Shown: positions 26,036 to 39,227, counted from the stretch's first letter. The stretch is DNA of 64,000 nucleotides from Manis javanica (GCF_040802235.1 NC_133161.1:44939001-45003000), one strand, 5' to 3'. The notes: generated from the sequence alone by a model not told the origin. Numbers and translations are program-made.

Positions 26036-26446
26036 TTATGGTTTAAATTGTATCCCCCCAAAAGAGAAAGTCATCTCAGAATGCGACCTTATTTGGAAAT
26101 GGGGTCAGTGTAGATGTAATTAACTAAGGTGAGTTATGTGGGAGTTGGATGGACCCTTAATCCAATATGACTAGTGTCCTTATAAGAAGAGGAAAATTTG
26201 GACACAGACACAGAGGGACCATGGCTGTCTGAAGATGAACACAGAGACTGGAGTCATGCTGCCAGAAGCCAGGTAACACCCGGGGCTGCCAGAAGCTGGA
26301 AGGATCCTCCCCTAGAAGTTTCTGAGGGAGCATGACCCTGCTGACACTTTGATTTTGGACTTCTTGCCTCCATAACTGAGACAAATTTCTGTGTAAGCCA
26401 CCTAGTTGGGGTACTTTGTTACGGCAGCCCTAGCAAACCGATACAC
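26036..26446 (+). repeat. MLT1-type (MaLR) solo LTR, nearly complete
   Basis: Follows the MLT1 LTR from start to end: TATGGTTTAAATTGTATCCC, GCGACCTTATTTGGAAATGG, TAATCCAATATGACTAGTGT, AATTTGGACACAGACACAG, and the terminal TTTGTTACGGCAGCCCTAGC. Strongly recognisable though diverged; no internal retroviral sequence beside it. Confidence 0.85.
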
Positions 26447-28254
26447 CCTGCTGTACACTGTCTGTGGCAGAAGTTGTGCACTGACTCAGTCCCCCAGTGC
26501 ACCAGGTTTTGTCTGGATTCCACAGTGCTTTTTTTGGCTTCTATTGTTTTCATTTTGAATTTTGTGCCTTTAGCTAGACTGCTCCCTCCTAGCGCCTCAC
26601 CTGGCACTTGTGGGTATTTGGGCTGTGGTCCCTGCTACACACTTGCCGGGCAGGGTGGGAGGAAGAACTGCTCAGCCTCCTCCCAGACTCCTCTCAGGGT
26701 GAGCTGTTCATTCCCTCCTGGGATTTCTGTCCATGCAGGAGGTTCTTTACGTTGGGCAGAAATCTGCCTCCCTATAGCTTTAGCCTGCTAGTCCTTTCTC
26801 TGTACCACACAGAACCCTCTGTTCCTTCTGCCTTAGACACAGGAGCCTTAGTCCCTTAAAAATGGTCTAGTCCAAGGTCCCTCAGAACTTCCTCATGGGT
26901 GTGGTTTCTTGATGGTCACCTTACCTGGACAAGCTCTAGTTGTTAAACTTCCCCTTGTATTTAGGGAACAAAACTGGACATTATGCATCGGGTGTATGTC
27001 CTAACCAGAGTCAATGGAGCAAGAGCATCACCTCCCTGGTTCTGAGCTCAAGACCTTTGGTGATTCAGCCTGAGACCATGTGAAAGACTGTGACCATTGT
27101 GACTCCAGGAGAAGGATGAGAGATGGTGGGTTCATTGGCCATCAGGAACATTTCCTTGGGTATAAGGGTATGGTGAGAGGGTGATAAACTGCCCGCTGGA
27201 GGAAGGAATGGTATCCAACTAGGTGCTCAAGCCAGAATTCTTAACCCTGACTATGACATCCTTCTCTCTTTTATCCACCAAGCATAGTTCCTGCCTATTT
27301 TTTTTTTTAATCTCCAACCCTCTTTAAAACCTGCTTCTCCTTTCCCCACTGCCTCCCTCATTTCTTACCAGGATCCCTGCAACAATTTACCCTGTCTTCA
27401 GGCTGGTTCCTGGCAATCCTTTCTCCTTGCTGCACCTACAGTGAGCTTCCTGATTTGGAAATGTGATCATGTGACACCCCAGCACCAATATACAAGTAAA
27501 ACCTACCCATGGTTCCCCATAACCCTGCCCTGTCCCTGGCCTGCCTTTCAGCCTCACTCTAGCCAGGCCCCCCACACTCTGTAATCCAGTCTCACCCACA
27601 GGAGGTGTGATCTTTTGCCTTTTCCCTCTGCACACACTCATACCTCTACTTGGAACATTTTTTTCCTCTATCACCTGTTCTCGCACATCATACCCCTAGT
27701 TTCCTCAGTCCCTCCTACCTGGCTTATTCCTTATATTGGAGAGGGTTCTTGGACACAAATAAGATCCTATTTGGGTCATCCCACAAGACAAGACATCTCT
27801 TGGACAGACAGCAGGGAGACTCACAGAGTCAGTGGGAGCCTGGGGGCCTGACTCAAGAATGCTCAGAACTGAGACCTGAATGGCCAAGCAGAAAAGAGTA
27901 GCATATTAGTTAGGAACCGCACTTGGCTCCAAGTCACAGGCATGAAAAACGGAGGCATGACCACAGTGCTCTGTTTCTCTTCCGTCTAAGAAGACGTACC
28001 AAGGCGAGAAGTCTAGGGCCAGCACAGGCTTAAGGATGTTGGGGCTGAGTTCTTTAAGCTTCTCTTGGCTTTTCCCTTAGGGCTAGTTCAGGGTGGCTAA
28101 TAAGTGCCAGTCCCTAGGCTCACTTCCCAGGCAGGAAAGATAAGGAAGAGGGAACATGGTGTGAGCCAGCATGTCCTTCCTCAGGAGCCTTCCTAGAAGC
28201 CCCACTCAACAACTTCTGCTGACATCTCGTTGACTAGAACTGGGTCATACGGTA
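26447..28254. other. Intergenic DNA
   Basis: No gene or clear repeat recognised. It contains several short pyrimidine-rich stretches around 27.3-27.7 kb, and ORFs of at most about 105 codons with no family features. Confidence 0.45.
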
Positions 28255-28450
28255 TGATAGTTAATTTTATGTCTTGCCTTGGCCAGACCATGGTATTCAA
28301 ATATTTGGTCAAACATATCTGGATGTTGCAGTGAAGGAATTTTTTAGTTGATATTAACATTTAAATCAGACTTTAAATCAGACTTTGAGTAAAGGAAACC
28401 TCCATAATGTGGGTGGGCCTCAGCCAGTCAGTTGAAGGCCTTGAGAAAAA
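28255..28450 (+). repeat. Ancient LTR-type repeat fragment
   Basis: Starts TAGTTAATTTTATGTCTTGC and contains GGGTGGGCCTCAGCC..TCAGTTGAAGGCCTT, a common mammalian LTR pattern I cannot name surely. The phrase TTTAAATCAGACT is tandemly repeated inside. Confidence 0.55.
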
Positions 28451-28682
28451 GATAAAGGGGCACAAAAATTCTTAATCATAATATAAGTTGGTCATGGGGA
28501 TGGTAGTACAGCATGGAGAATATAGCCAATGATTCTGTAAAATACTCCTATGTTGACAGATAGCAACTGCTCTAGAGAGGGTAAAGATTTAATAATATGT
28601 GTAACTATTGAACCACTGTGTTGTATATTTGAAACCAATATAAGATTGTATGTCAACAATACTTGAATAAGAAAAAGACTTA
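28451..28682 (+). mobile_element. L1 3' end fragment
   Basis: Plus-strand L1 3' UTR: ATGGGGATGGTAGTACAGCA, TTGTATATTTGAAACCAATA and TGTATGTCAACAATACTTGA, then an A-rich tail near 28.67 kb. Severely 5' truncated, with no coding sequence. Confidence 0.75.
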
Positions 28683-30240
28683 AGCAGTCCTCCAAGGAGT
28701 TGGCCAATAGGCTATGGCTGGGAAGCCCCTGACTTAGGGTAGCAGTAGACAAAGAGGCAGAAAGGACAGTGCAGCAAAGGAGATGAAGTGCCATATGAGC
28801 TGATGATATTAGCAAAAAAGGAGCCCTTTCAATCTTCCAGGAACAGAAAAAAGGAAATTATTGAATGTTACTCAACAATTTACCGGCTGGGAGAAAAGGC
28901 TGAGAAGGTCTGTTCAGCTAGAAAAGTGTCCCAGCCATCTCAGGGTTGGCCTGGACCCATCCTGCTTTATTCAGCTGATCCTGCTGGCCGGATGCCAAAA
29001 TGCAGTCAGCTCACTGTGATTTGTTCCTTCTGAGAACAGCAGGTGGATAAATCTCTTTCTGCACCATGGCAACCAGATGACATTTTCCTCTAACAGGAGG
29101 ATCAGCAAGTGCACCCCTGCAGACATTGATCCATTAGTGTGCACTGAGCTCCTTTGCAGGCCAGGCCCTATGCCAAGTGCTTGGAATGCAAAGATGCATA
29201 AACCGAAGTCCCTGCTTTAAAGGAGTCTCCAGGCTGGGAGAGGAGACAGCTGCCCAAAGGCTACAGCATTGTAAGCTATCCAAGGAAAGAACACACCAAG
29301 TGGTACTGGAGCAGCTCTTCCTTGCTGGCATCGGGGAAACTGACCTGTCTAGCTTCTCTGAAGAGCTGAGCTAGAGCTGAATTGTGCAGGATCAGTCAGA
29401 CTTGGTCAAGAGAATGAGCTGGGGAAGCCTGAGAGCCATAGCACCTTTGGGAAACAACAGGTGTGGCCAGAGCCCAGGGCCCTTCGGTGCTGGAGACAGG
29501 GAGAGGTGCACAATTGCTAAAACAGAGCACTCTGCTGGCACTGCTCTCACTTGCATCACCACAACCTCATGCCCAATCCAGGGGCCCTTTTCCAGCCCCA
29601 TTTTTACCCCACCTTCTTTTAAAATATACCGTCTTGAAACCATGCTGATCATGATAGCAAGATAGCGCCTTCTCCTGGTGTTTCTTCTGCAGTTCTGGTT
29701 GCTTGAGGGTCCTTCTTCTTATTTCCTCCCTCACTTCCTGAAATTCTAACCTTCTTTGTAGGCTAGATTGCCTCTAAGTATATTAGATCCCTCCAATTTC
29801 TCATTTACATCTCTATTTCTCTGTGCATATTGGTTTTAATTTCTCCTACCACAAGATAAACCCCCTGTATGTGTCTGGGAATGGGGCTGCAAGAGCCTAG
29901 CATAGCTGTCCCCATGGAAAAACATTTTCCCCCTATTCATCCATCCACCCTAGGGAAGGATTCTGATTGACATTGGTTGGGTTAGGTGTCTGCCCAGGGG
30001 CCCATCACTATTACTAGAGTGGTGGGGCAGTATGATTGATGATGAAGGAAATGAGGTTCCATGATTATCCCCATCAAAGTCACATGGAGTGAGTGAAAGG
30101 CTGTTCCCAGAGGCAGGAGTATCAGTCAGGCTCCCAGTCAGGAAACAGAAACTATACACTGTTAGCAGGGAGAGTTGAATATAAATATTAACTGATAGCA
30201 GAGAGTTAACCACTAAGGGATAAAGAGAACTCTAAAGAAT

Positions 30241-30672
30241 ACAGGAACAGGTGAGTGGATAAGCAAAATATGTTATATGCATACTATGGGATATTATTCC
30301 ACCATAAAAAGGAAAGATATTCTGACACATAGCATAACATGGATGAACCTTGAAAACTATGCTTAATGAAATAAGAAAGATACAAAAGGACAAATATGAT
30401 ATTATTCCATTTATATGAGGTCCTGGGAAAGGCAAATTTAGGGAACCAGAGAATAGAATAGAAGTTACCAGGAGCTGGGAGAGGGCAAATGGGGACTCAC
30501 TGTTTAATGGGTATGGAGTTTCAGTTTGGGGTGATGAAGAAGTTCTAGAAATAGTGGTGATAGTTACCCAACATTGTGAGTGTGCTTAATGCCACTAAAT
30601 TGTACACTTAAAAATGGCTAAAATGGTAAATTTGATTTACATATAGTTTATCACAATAAAAACATTATATAG
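30241..30672 (+). mobile_element. L1 3' end fragment
   Basis: Plus-strand older L1 3' end: GGGATATTATTCCACCATAA, AACATGGATGAACCTTGAAA, GAAGTTACCAGGAGCTGGG, CTAAATTGTACACTTAAAAA and a terminal AATAAAAAC. Confidence 0.8.
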
Positions 30673-31814
30673 GAATAGTGGATGTAGATAGCAGGTGGTG
30701 GCCCTACCTAGGACTGAAGCAGAATACCCAAGGAAGAGACCAGGTTGGAAAAGGCCTTCCCCAAGGCTGAGCTACAGATTCCGTTGGAGGGACAGTCTGC
30801 GGTCCATTCCCCTCACACACAGGTACAGTTCAAGGGGCAGCGGTCACTCCAGTTTGTGATTTGCTGTTCAGTTTGGTTTGGATCACCATCACACTGGTTT
30901 CATTAGGGAACACGAGCAGGTCCTGTTGCCACTTCGCTTACCATGTACGGCAAAAGCCAAGACCACCTGTGTATCAGGAGATGCATGTGCATTTGTATGA
31001 GTCAGATGGCACCCAGCTTGCACCAGTCTAGTGTTGACCAGTATAAGGGGTGCTGGGAGGCATGGTCATGGTTGCTACTGGCAGCATCAGACACAGAAGG
31101 ACACTTCAGAAGCGGCCATGTCCTCCTGAATTTTCTCATTTTCATGGTAGGAATGACAAGCCCACCAGAGGGGCGGGTTGTAGCAATGGCTACTGCCTGA
31201 CCCAGACTTACCATGTGACTCTGCCGGGTCTAGTGGACAAGGAACAATCATTGCACCCCTGCCCCTACAACTCAACACCTCCAGGTGCCGAGGTGTTCCC
31301 TCCCCAGACGCTGGCTTAATGTTCTCCCTCCCTCCACCACCACGGGCCAGTGCCTTCGTCTTCCCTTCAGACTTCCCACATCATGCCCAGACTTCCATCC
31401 AGAAGGGTCAAGCGCAAGAGTGATGAGCATTTTACACAGTTTACAGAGACCTTCTCCAGCACCGTGGGGGCCATGGCAGGAGATTTCAGTGAGCAGGACC
31501 CTCAACCAAGTGATCGTTATCTCCGTGATCAGGACCATCTCAAACCAACAAGAAAATCTAGGTGGCTGAAACAGAATTAAGTTTGGGGCCCCTTGTTCCC
31601 TTTTTGGCTGGGTTGCCATCCAGGGAATGTATACACCAGCCTGGCCTATTATTGCTTTTAAGGAAAATAAAGAAGCATTATGCCCAGAAATAGTCAGGGT
31701 AGAATCCCAAATTTTCCTAAGAGGTTTATATATCTGACCACCTCTCATATCCTGATCAGGTAGCACCAAGAGATGATCTCATTCTCAGCATGGCTGCATT
31801 CGGTGATGTGTTGA

Positions 31815-32187
31815 TTGGCTCCAGCTGCCACAACCAAATACCACAGGTTGGGTGCCTTAAGCAACAGATATTTACTCTGTCACAGTTCTGGAAGCTGGAA
31901 GTTCCCCATCAAGGTGCTGGCAAGTTCAGTTTCCGGTGAGAGTTTCCTCCTGGCTTGTAGGCAGCCAGCCGCCTTCTCACTGTGTGCTCACATGGCCTTT
32001 TTGGTGTATGTGAGAACTCCTGGTGTCTCCTCCTCCTCTTAAAAGGACATCATTGTGTTGAATCAGGCCCCACCCCTATGATCTCATTAAACTTAATTAC
32101 CTCCCTCTAGGCCGCATTTCCTTGTACAGTCACCTTAGGGGTTAGGGATTCAACCTATGAATTTACTAGGGGAGACAGCCCAGTCCG
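31815..32187 (-). repeat. MaLR LTR (MLT1/MST-like), minus strand
   Basis: The plus strand reads the reverse complement of a MaLR LTR: CTGCCACAACCAAATACCAC, CAGTTCTGGAAGCTGGAAG, AGCCGCCTTCTCACTGTGTG, GATTCAACCTATGAATTTAC. Diverged, without internal sequence. Confidence 0.75.
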
Positions 32188-33998
32188 TACAGTGACGAAG
32201 CTAAGGATGTGACGGGGTAAAGTTAGAATTCTTTGTAAATTCAGCTTGAGGAGACCATTCCGATGCTGGGTAATACCAGATGCCTTGTAGAAGGGAGGGA
32301 GCATGAGAGGTCTGTGGAACACCTTGACTACAGGCCTTTTCTTGGGAGGCCTTTGCATTATTGACTAGATGATTTGGAAAGCTGGAAACAAGACAGTTTT
32401 GTTTTAAGGTCCGTAAGTGCCCATGTCAGTAATGAAGATGCTGTATTCCTAGTGCCCAGAAGACTGCCTGGCACATCACAGGTGGTTAATAAATAAAAGT
32501 TATTGGGCTTCTTTGCCTATCTAATTCCTTTAAGCTTTTTTATTTCCATTTCATTTTGCTGAGCTTTTATCATTCCTGCCATCTTGAGTCCTTAAAGTAT
32601 TTTCAGCTGTTTTTCCTTCCTTGGCCTAATTTCTGTTTTCCTTTATTTTCTTTCTCCACTTTTTTTCTGAGCTCGTGTTTCACCTCCTGATATCTTAACC
32701 ATCTTTTCCCTGTATTCTTTCTTCTTTGAGGTAATCATTTCATTAAATTTTTTAAATGCCTGGCAATGGTTTGGTTATAGCTTTTGCCTACTTGATGGCA
32801 ACATTTTCCTCGTGAGGATTCCACCTGTGCTGCTTGCTTTCCCATCCCTCTCCTATTTTGTGGCTTCCTGTTTGATGACTCATCCTTAGGTAAGTGATGT
32901 CTTTCCCAGACCAGCTTTTCGATGGGGCATCTCGCAGTAGGGGTCAGGGCAATGTAGCTGGAATTCTCCTTATGTTTCAGTGTTTCAAACGTGAGCTTGA
33001 TCCACTTCCCCTACTCAATTTAGGCTTGCCTGGGCAAGTTTGGTGACTCAGGATGCTGGCCTCTGCCAAGGAGATTTTCATAATTTAATTTTCACTTCTT
33101 TATTCACTTATTGCCTGAATGATAAGAAGTTTATGTCTTGGTGCCTGAAGGTGGAGACAGAATGAAAAAACAGTGTTTGCACCTTAGCCTCACAAGGTCC
33201 AGGTTTAAGTAGTCTGAAGAGAGGAACTGCAGGCAGCAGAAGATATGTGCCCAGATGAGATGCCACAGCATGTCAGAGAGGGCCAGAACTTCTCTTTACT
33301 CCTGCCAGGACTGGTGGCATCCTACCAACTGAAATCTTAAGTTATAGGGACAGAAACCAGCCTGACCAGTGTGTGCAAGCACCCAATTTTCCTTTCTCCT
33401 TCCATCTTCTACATGTTCCTGATGCAACTTTCAATGTCAGAGCCACCCTTACCACATCTGCCCTATCTCACCACCTTCCACGCAGGCCCTGGACCCTAGC
33501 TTGGCCTCAAACCCTTTAAGACCGTGTTAGGAGTCTAAATCTTTGGTCCTTTTAATCAAAGAAGAATCTAATTTACATTGCAGGGTTAAAGGAAGAACTG
33601 AATATCAGACTTTGTTAGATGGGGCCACTAGAGTTTCCGTGTGACTCAGGGGCCCTGCCTCAGGGTAGCTCAGCAGTTACACATCTTTAGAGTCCCTTTC
33701 AGATTCAAATCTGGAAAAAGAGTCTCTTGTTTATCAATTGTGTGAGGAAATAATGAAAATGTGTGAGCTTCTCAGAGGCAATGCCATCTATGTTGCTTTT
33801 GCTTTTAACGAAGAAATGCCTGTGCAGTAGCATATCTGAGCCTGTCCTCCCTAGAGATTGCTTGACCTTTTCATCCCTTCAAAGTTAAGATCAAAGGCAC
33901 CAAATAATAGCAACAGCCAAGCTTAATCATCAATAATCCTATACTCTTTACCATGGGTTAAAACCAACCATCCTCTTCTCCATGAACTTTAAAATACG
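32188..33998. other. Intergenic DNA left of the provirus
   Basis: T-rich stretches near 32.5-32.8 kb, otherwise unremarkable. No coding gene, RNA gene or clear repeat recognised. Confidence 0.45.
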
Positions 33999-34003
33999 AT
34001 ACA

Positions 34004-34331
34004 TGTAACTCCAGAGTGAAAATGTGTTCCCAGCCCAAGGCAAATAAACATTTGAAGCCAAAATCAATCAAAAGGAAACATAAAGTGGGAGAAATCCATT
34101 TATTGCTTACAAGAAGTTCTCTACTCCCATTCACCCATGTCTCTTGCAACCTGGCTACAAAAGCGCCACCAAACCTCTCCGGTCCAGGTGCATACTCCTT
34201 CTCTACCCCCTTGTAATCATCTGTTGATATGGAGATGGACTACTTCTCTCTACCACCTGGAAACACCTGTTGATATGGAGATGCACTAAGGTCAGTTGAG
34301 AGATTCTGAAAGTATTGCAGTTTTACCCACA
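34004..34331 (-). repeat. Provirus 3' LTR
   Basis: A 328-bp LTR, starts TGTAACTCC and ends TTTTACCCACA (plus strand). On the internal side lies a purine-rich tract in sense direction (GGAGGGGTGGGC), the expected plus-strand primer site just before U3. Confidence 0.9.
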
Positions 34332-34865
34332 GCCCACCCCTCCAGAAATCTCACCTCACAATCTACTCATACCCCATCTTCTTCAGTGGCCCCTGTACAA
34401 GAAAACTGGAGCACTGTAACCAGACTAATACAATAACAACAGCAATAATATCATGATAATCCTCAAGCTGGAGGATCCAGCTAGGTTCAAAGTCCTATTC
34501 AGATTAAGTCCATAGCTTGCCCATTCCACAGGAGGCCAGTAGCTGAAATGATAGGGAGTTCTGTGCACACTCAGCAAGGTGGTGGGTCCAAGCCACAATG
34601 ACTGTTGAAGAAAATAACCTTAAGGGCGATAAGATACATGCTTAGCACAGGCAAATCTTGTCCATCAGGTAGGATGCATGCAAGATAGTGGTCCTGTAAT
34701 AGGACAGGGCAGGAATGGGATCTCATCCTGGACTAGTGTACCACACTTTGACCCTTCCTCCCTTTGGGAGTTACAGATGGGTCAATATATAGGTCCATGG
34801 GAGGTACATGCACTGGCCATAAAGATAAAACAAAACTTCCACATGAGATGCTCTTACCTCCCAGA

Positions 34866-35760
34866 TTATTTTGGGTACACTACTATGATCTTTGGGGGCC
34901 ACTCTGCTGTTATTCCAGGAACACACAGGAGGCCAGCTTCAAGGCCTTTTCCCCAAGGTGCCAGAAGGGCCAGCCATCTCTGGTCCATGTGTTGAAATGT
35001 CCAGGGCCATGTCCCAGAGTCTCCAGGGTTTAACACAGTTGGGGCTGGCAACAGGATGTTACTCTGCTGGCTATATCCTGGCTTCAATAACTCCTCTTTG
35101 GTTTGTACATGCAGTTGTATAGCAGAGGCAGCAATGTGTGTTAGCATATCCACAGGGCTCAAGGCTCCTTTTTGGGGCTTCTCATTTAAACATCATAGCA
35201 CTGTCCATAAGCAAACTGACCAGCCCTGTAGACTATTAGTGTCTGACTTCAGGCCAGATTTCAACAAACCATTGTACCTGTCTATCATGCCTGCCCCGGT
35301 AGGGTTATATGGTACATGAAACTTCCACTTCATCCCTAATTGCTGCACCCATTCTTGTAACACATGTCCAGTAAAATGGGTGCCTTGATCTCTCTCAATT
35401 ACCTGCAGGTGGCCATAGGCTGCAAAGAGATTGTCTAGGCCCCTTTTGGTCATTTGCTCATCTGCATGACATACCAGAAAAGAAACCAACAGTCCAGTAG
35501 TTGTGTTCACACAAGTCATGGCATACCGATATCCTTCTGATGTGGGAGGAGGCCCAATATGGTCTATTTGCCACCTGACAAGGGGTATTGGCCCCTTTAC
35601 TATTGTCCCATGTTGGTGTGGGACTCAGTGTAAGTACCTCTTAGAACATAGAAGGCACTCCTTCCAGGCTCAGCTGACTTCTTCAAAGGTCAGTGGCTTT
35701 GAACCACCAACAGGCTACAGCCCACATTGTCTTTTGCCCCATGTGCAACAAATGCTGATG
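34866..35760 (-). pseudogene. Retroviral integrase remnant
   Basis: Inserts viral DNA. A His-rich zinc-binding start (WLHQHLLHMGQ) lies near 35.75 kb. The catalytic core is at 35193-35519, with ERDQGTHFT around the second Asp, HVPYNPTGAG, then DRYNGLLK, where the third acidic residue of the DDE triad is expected; here the usual Glu is replaced by Asp. The C-terminal DNA-binding domain is at 34866-35162 (LAPWGKGLEAGLLCVPG). Stops and frame changes separate the parts. Confidence 0.85.
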
Positions 35761-35779
35761 TAACCATTGGGCTACATCA

Positions 35780-36600
35780 GTGGCAGGCTTTCCTTCTAGC
35801 CAGCACACCTGGGCCAATGTGTCTGCTTCATCATTCCCTGGAGATGCCAAAGGCAAATGGCCAGTCACATGATATACAGTAACTGTCTTAGTCTGACCAG
35901 AGGCCCATACGTCTTGCCACAACTCTTGCCCCCAAAGAGGCCAGTGACCAACCATCCAGTTGGCATGGTACTGTGTCGGTAGGCACAGAGTCAGGCCCGA
36001 TAGACAGCCCAGCTGTCAGCATACACAACTATAGGGGAGGGCTCCTGGGTGATCACGAGCCATACTGCCTGCAACTCAGCCCATTGACTGCTCTTCCTCT
36101 CTCAATCTTCTATCCATATTGTCTCAGTCTTAGGATGGAAAGACATAGCCCTCCATTTTGGGGGCTGCCCAGGACTGGAGCCATCTGTATGCCAAGCATC
36201 TTCAGTTATAGGGGCTTATTCCCTCCTGATAAGGATTCTTGGCTACCAGTGGCTCAAAAGCAAGTTCTTCCTACTTTCCACGGGTATATGTCACTGGCCC
36301 CAGTAAGTGTTAGAGTTCTCCACTTAAGCAGCTAGTGGAGGGGGTGCTATGCTGCTGTAAATATGCACCCCATTTGGCCAGTGTAGGAGTCTGTGCCATG
36401 CTGCTCCATGGCCTTTAGGTCCAGTCTTACACCCACCCTGTGATGGGATAGGTGGTTGTTACCTTGGTTGGAGCTGTTCTGGTGAAGGGCTCCATAGCCA
36501 ACAAGGCATGGTACACAGCAGCCAGTTGCTTCTCTCTCAAGGTGTACCGGACCTCTGCTCCTTTCCATAGTTGTGACCAGAATCCATATGCTGGCAGGTC
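35780..36600 (-). pseudogene. Retroviral RNase H remnant
   Basis: Removes the RNA strand of the hybrid. The minus strand carries a connection-domain phrase (GFWSQLWKGAEVRY) around 36.5-36.6 kb, the helix containing QWAELQAVWLV near 36.07 kb followed by YADSWAVY, and the end of the domain HVTGH...NDEADTLAQV at about 35.80-35.88 kb. These come from more than one frame with a stop just after YADSWAVY. Confidence 0.75.
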
Positions 36601-36887
36601 CATTCAAGCTGCTGCCAAAGGCCCCATCCCTAACTGTCTTTGATTACATATCTAGCTCACAGGGCCCTGATGAGTTCATTACACTCAAGGCCTATACAGC
36701 CTTGACTGCTTGCTTAGCAGCAGTAAAAGCAGCTGCACGTTCCATCCCAGACCCACCTGATGCCTTTTCATACCAACTTGTACAAGGGCTTCAGAATTTG
36801 TGCTAAGTGCAGGATAAACACTCTTCAGTAGGCCAAAAGACTTCAAAACTTTTGTAATACTGCCACAGTGGTAGGGGTAGGGAAAGC

Positions 36888-37600
36888 CTAGACCTTGTCA
36901 ATGACTGCTTCTGAGAGAATTTTAGTTTTACCTAACCAGACAATTCCCAAGAATTTTACTGACAAACCAGGTCCCTGAACCTTGGTGCTGTTCACTACCC
37001 ATCTTTTCTCCTGTAGATGTTCGAGCAGTCTAGGACCTGCCCCTTCTAAATCTGCAAGAGAATCAGACGTGAGCATGATATATATCATCAATGTAGTGAT
37101 ACGCTTGTGGCCAAGTCCTGGGTTACAAGTCCATGACAAATGGAGGGACTATGGAGGTCTCCCTGTGGAAGGACAGTGAATGTGCACTTTTGCCTTCCCA
37201 CATGATGGCAAACTGTTCCTCACTCTCCTGTGCTATGTCAATAGAGAAGAAATCATTAGCAAGGTTCACAACATAATGATAAGTCCCTAGTTCATAACTT
37301 GGTGTGTTCATAAGGGCTGCTATAGAGGGAACAGCAGCATCCAAAGGGGTGTGACTTTATTCAATTCCCTGTAATCCATGGTCATACTCAGGAGCCATCC
37401 GGCTTTTTCACTGGCCACACTGGGGAATTAAAAGGACTGTGAGTGGGCTTTATGATGCCCACTTCTCCAACTCCTGTAGAGTTTCTCCAGTTTCCTTGTG
37501 TCCCCCAGGTAATTTATATTGCTTAGTATTTGTCACCCACTGAGGTACAGGCACAGCTACAGGTGGGTGCTTAGCATGTCCCCTCAGAACTGCCTTTACC
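36888..37600 (-). pseudogene. Retroviral reverse transcriptase remnant
   Basis: Copies viral RNA to DNA. In order: an N-terminal LPGGHKETGETLQEL segment ending at a stop at 37450; 37123-37344 with the palm start VVNLANDFFSIDIAQESEEQ; and, in another frame, 36888-37139 with the second palm region and thumb (GPGLSVKFLGIVWLGKTKIL). The catalytic YxDD box is degraded to YIMLTSDS context, in which both aspartates of the pair are lost or replaced. Frameshift near 37130. Confidence 0.85.
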
Positions 37601-37678
37601 ACACATATCCTAGGTCCAAACTCACCTGCAGTGGTCTGTAACCACAGGCCCTGCAGGATATTGACCCCCAAAATATAT

Positions 37679-37885
37679 TCAGGGATGGGAGAAATGTACA
37701 CAGTATACTCCTTTAAGGGTAAATGCCCTATCCCCCAGTGGGATTTGGGCTTTCTTCTCTCTAATCCCCTTACTCCCATAGCCATCTATCACAGTAGGGG
37801 TCCTGGGAAAATGCTCAAGGTTGCCATAAATAAGAGAACATTCAGCTCCTGTGTCCATCAGTGTCAGGACACATTGTACATTCAT
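37679..37885 (-). pseudogene. Retroviral aspartic protease remnant
   Basis: Cleaves the viral polyprotein. The active-site motif is visible as LMDTGAECSLIYG, equivalent to the DTGA signature. A piece in another frame (37450-37785) carries the following YILGVNILQGLWLQT segment, which matches the C-terminal flap and helix pattern of retroviral proteases. A frameshift separates the two. Confidence 0.8.
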
Positions 37886-38003
37886 GGGGGACCAATGAAT
37901 TACTAATTCTACATATGGCCTCTGGTCCCTACCACATCCCCCAAAGTGGGGGCCTTGACCTTAGTCAAACCATAACACCCAATCGTCCTGTGGGAGCAAG
38001 GCT

Positions 38004-39227
38004 CTAGGCAGTCTGAGTACTGTCCCCCAGGAAGTCCTTCAGGGACACAGGGCAGTCATGGGGCTTTGCCTCTGGCTTCTGTGTCCTGGACCTCAGCAGC
38101 TGGAACTGCTGCTCTAGCTTTAATTGATGCCATAGTTTTAACAAGATCCTATTGGGCTGCCCATCAAGTTTTTCTTTCACTAACCCCACCTTTATCAAAT
38201 CAACTCACATCTGGGTCCTCAAGACCTTCATGGGGCCCTTTGTACCTCTCCTTTCAGTTGGAGTCCTTCCTTCCTTCCAGGCTTTTACTGTTTCAGCCTC
38301 CTTCAGATCTGCTAAAGTACGAGTAGCCTCACTTATGGGTTGCCCTATGTGGGAGGCAAGAATAGTCACTAGGGACCAAAAGAGAGATGTGGGAGCTGTG
38401 TGGAGCATCAGATTTCTCATTCCCATCGTGAACAACTCATCAGGGCCCTGGGGGTTCATATTATAGATGACATCTTTCATGCCCAACTCCTTTAACACCT
38501 GCTGGACTCTGCATACTCTTTCCAGCTAGTGGGTAACCATGGTATGCCATCCTGATAAGGCCAAACTTCCCTGATAGCTGTTGTCAGCCAATTCAGAAAC
38601 ACATGATTCCCTGAGGTGTGACAGGCACTTGGCAACCACTGTGGGAGAGAAGGGAGAGTCATCATGGAAGCCAATCTATCCATTTCAGAACCCGACATAA
38701 CAATATTTTCCACTTCCATATCCCAAAGATGCAAAACCCATGTAGGCAGAGGTTCCAACGGCTTCTGCCAAAACCAGATGTTCATGTCCACCAGCTCATC
38801 CTGGGTATAGGGGCAGAGCATGGAGTGCCCCACACCTGGGGAGGGGGCGGCTCCTCCCCATGAGGAGCCTGCAGTTTTTGCATTTTTATTTTCTTCATTA
38901 CAACTGGGCAGGCCTTTAATACAGGAGAGGCTGGTGCCTTGGGTGGTTGCATTGGCCACAGCTGGGCCCTTGGCCCCACCCCCCATCCTCCCCTGACATC
39001 TCCTCCACCATCTCAGGGCTGAAGACCAGTCTTTCCTTCCCCTCCCCCATGGCCTCCTGCAATGCGGATTCTCCTGCTGCCTCCTCCCTTGCTGCTAATG
39101 TATCTTCCAGGAGCGCAACCTGTCTTCTCAATAACTGTCTCTCTTTCTTAAGGGCATCCCATTGGTCATTGCCCAGCTCCTCCAAGTGACACCGAAGTGT
39201 GTCTCTCTCCTCAATAACTCTTTCCAA
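38004..39227 (-). pseudogene. Endogenous retroviral gag remnant
   Basis: Gag forms the particle. The pieces are in three frames. 38916-39227 is a coiled-coil N-terminal segment rich in Glu, Leu, Arg and Gln. 38492-38986 continues with a Trp-rich matrix/capsid-like part (WFWQKPLEPLPTW). 38205-38498 and 38004-38198 are the capsid C-terminal and linker region (RTLADLKEAETVKAW). No Cys-His zinc knuckle was seen. Frameshifts near 38950 and 38495, and a stop near 38200, break it. Confidence 0.7.
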
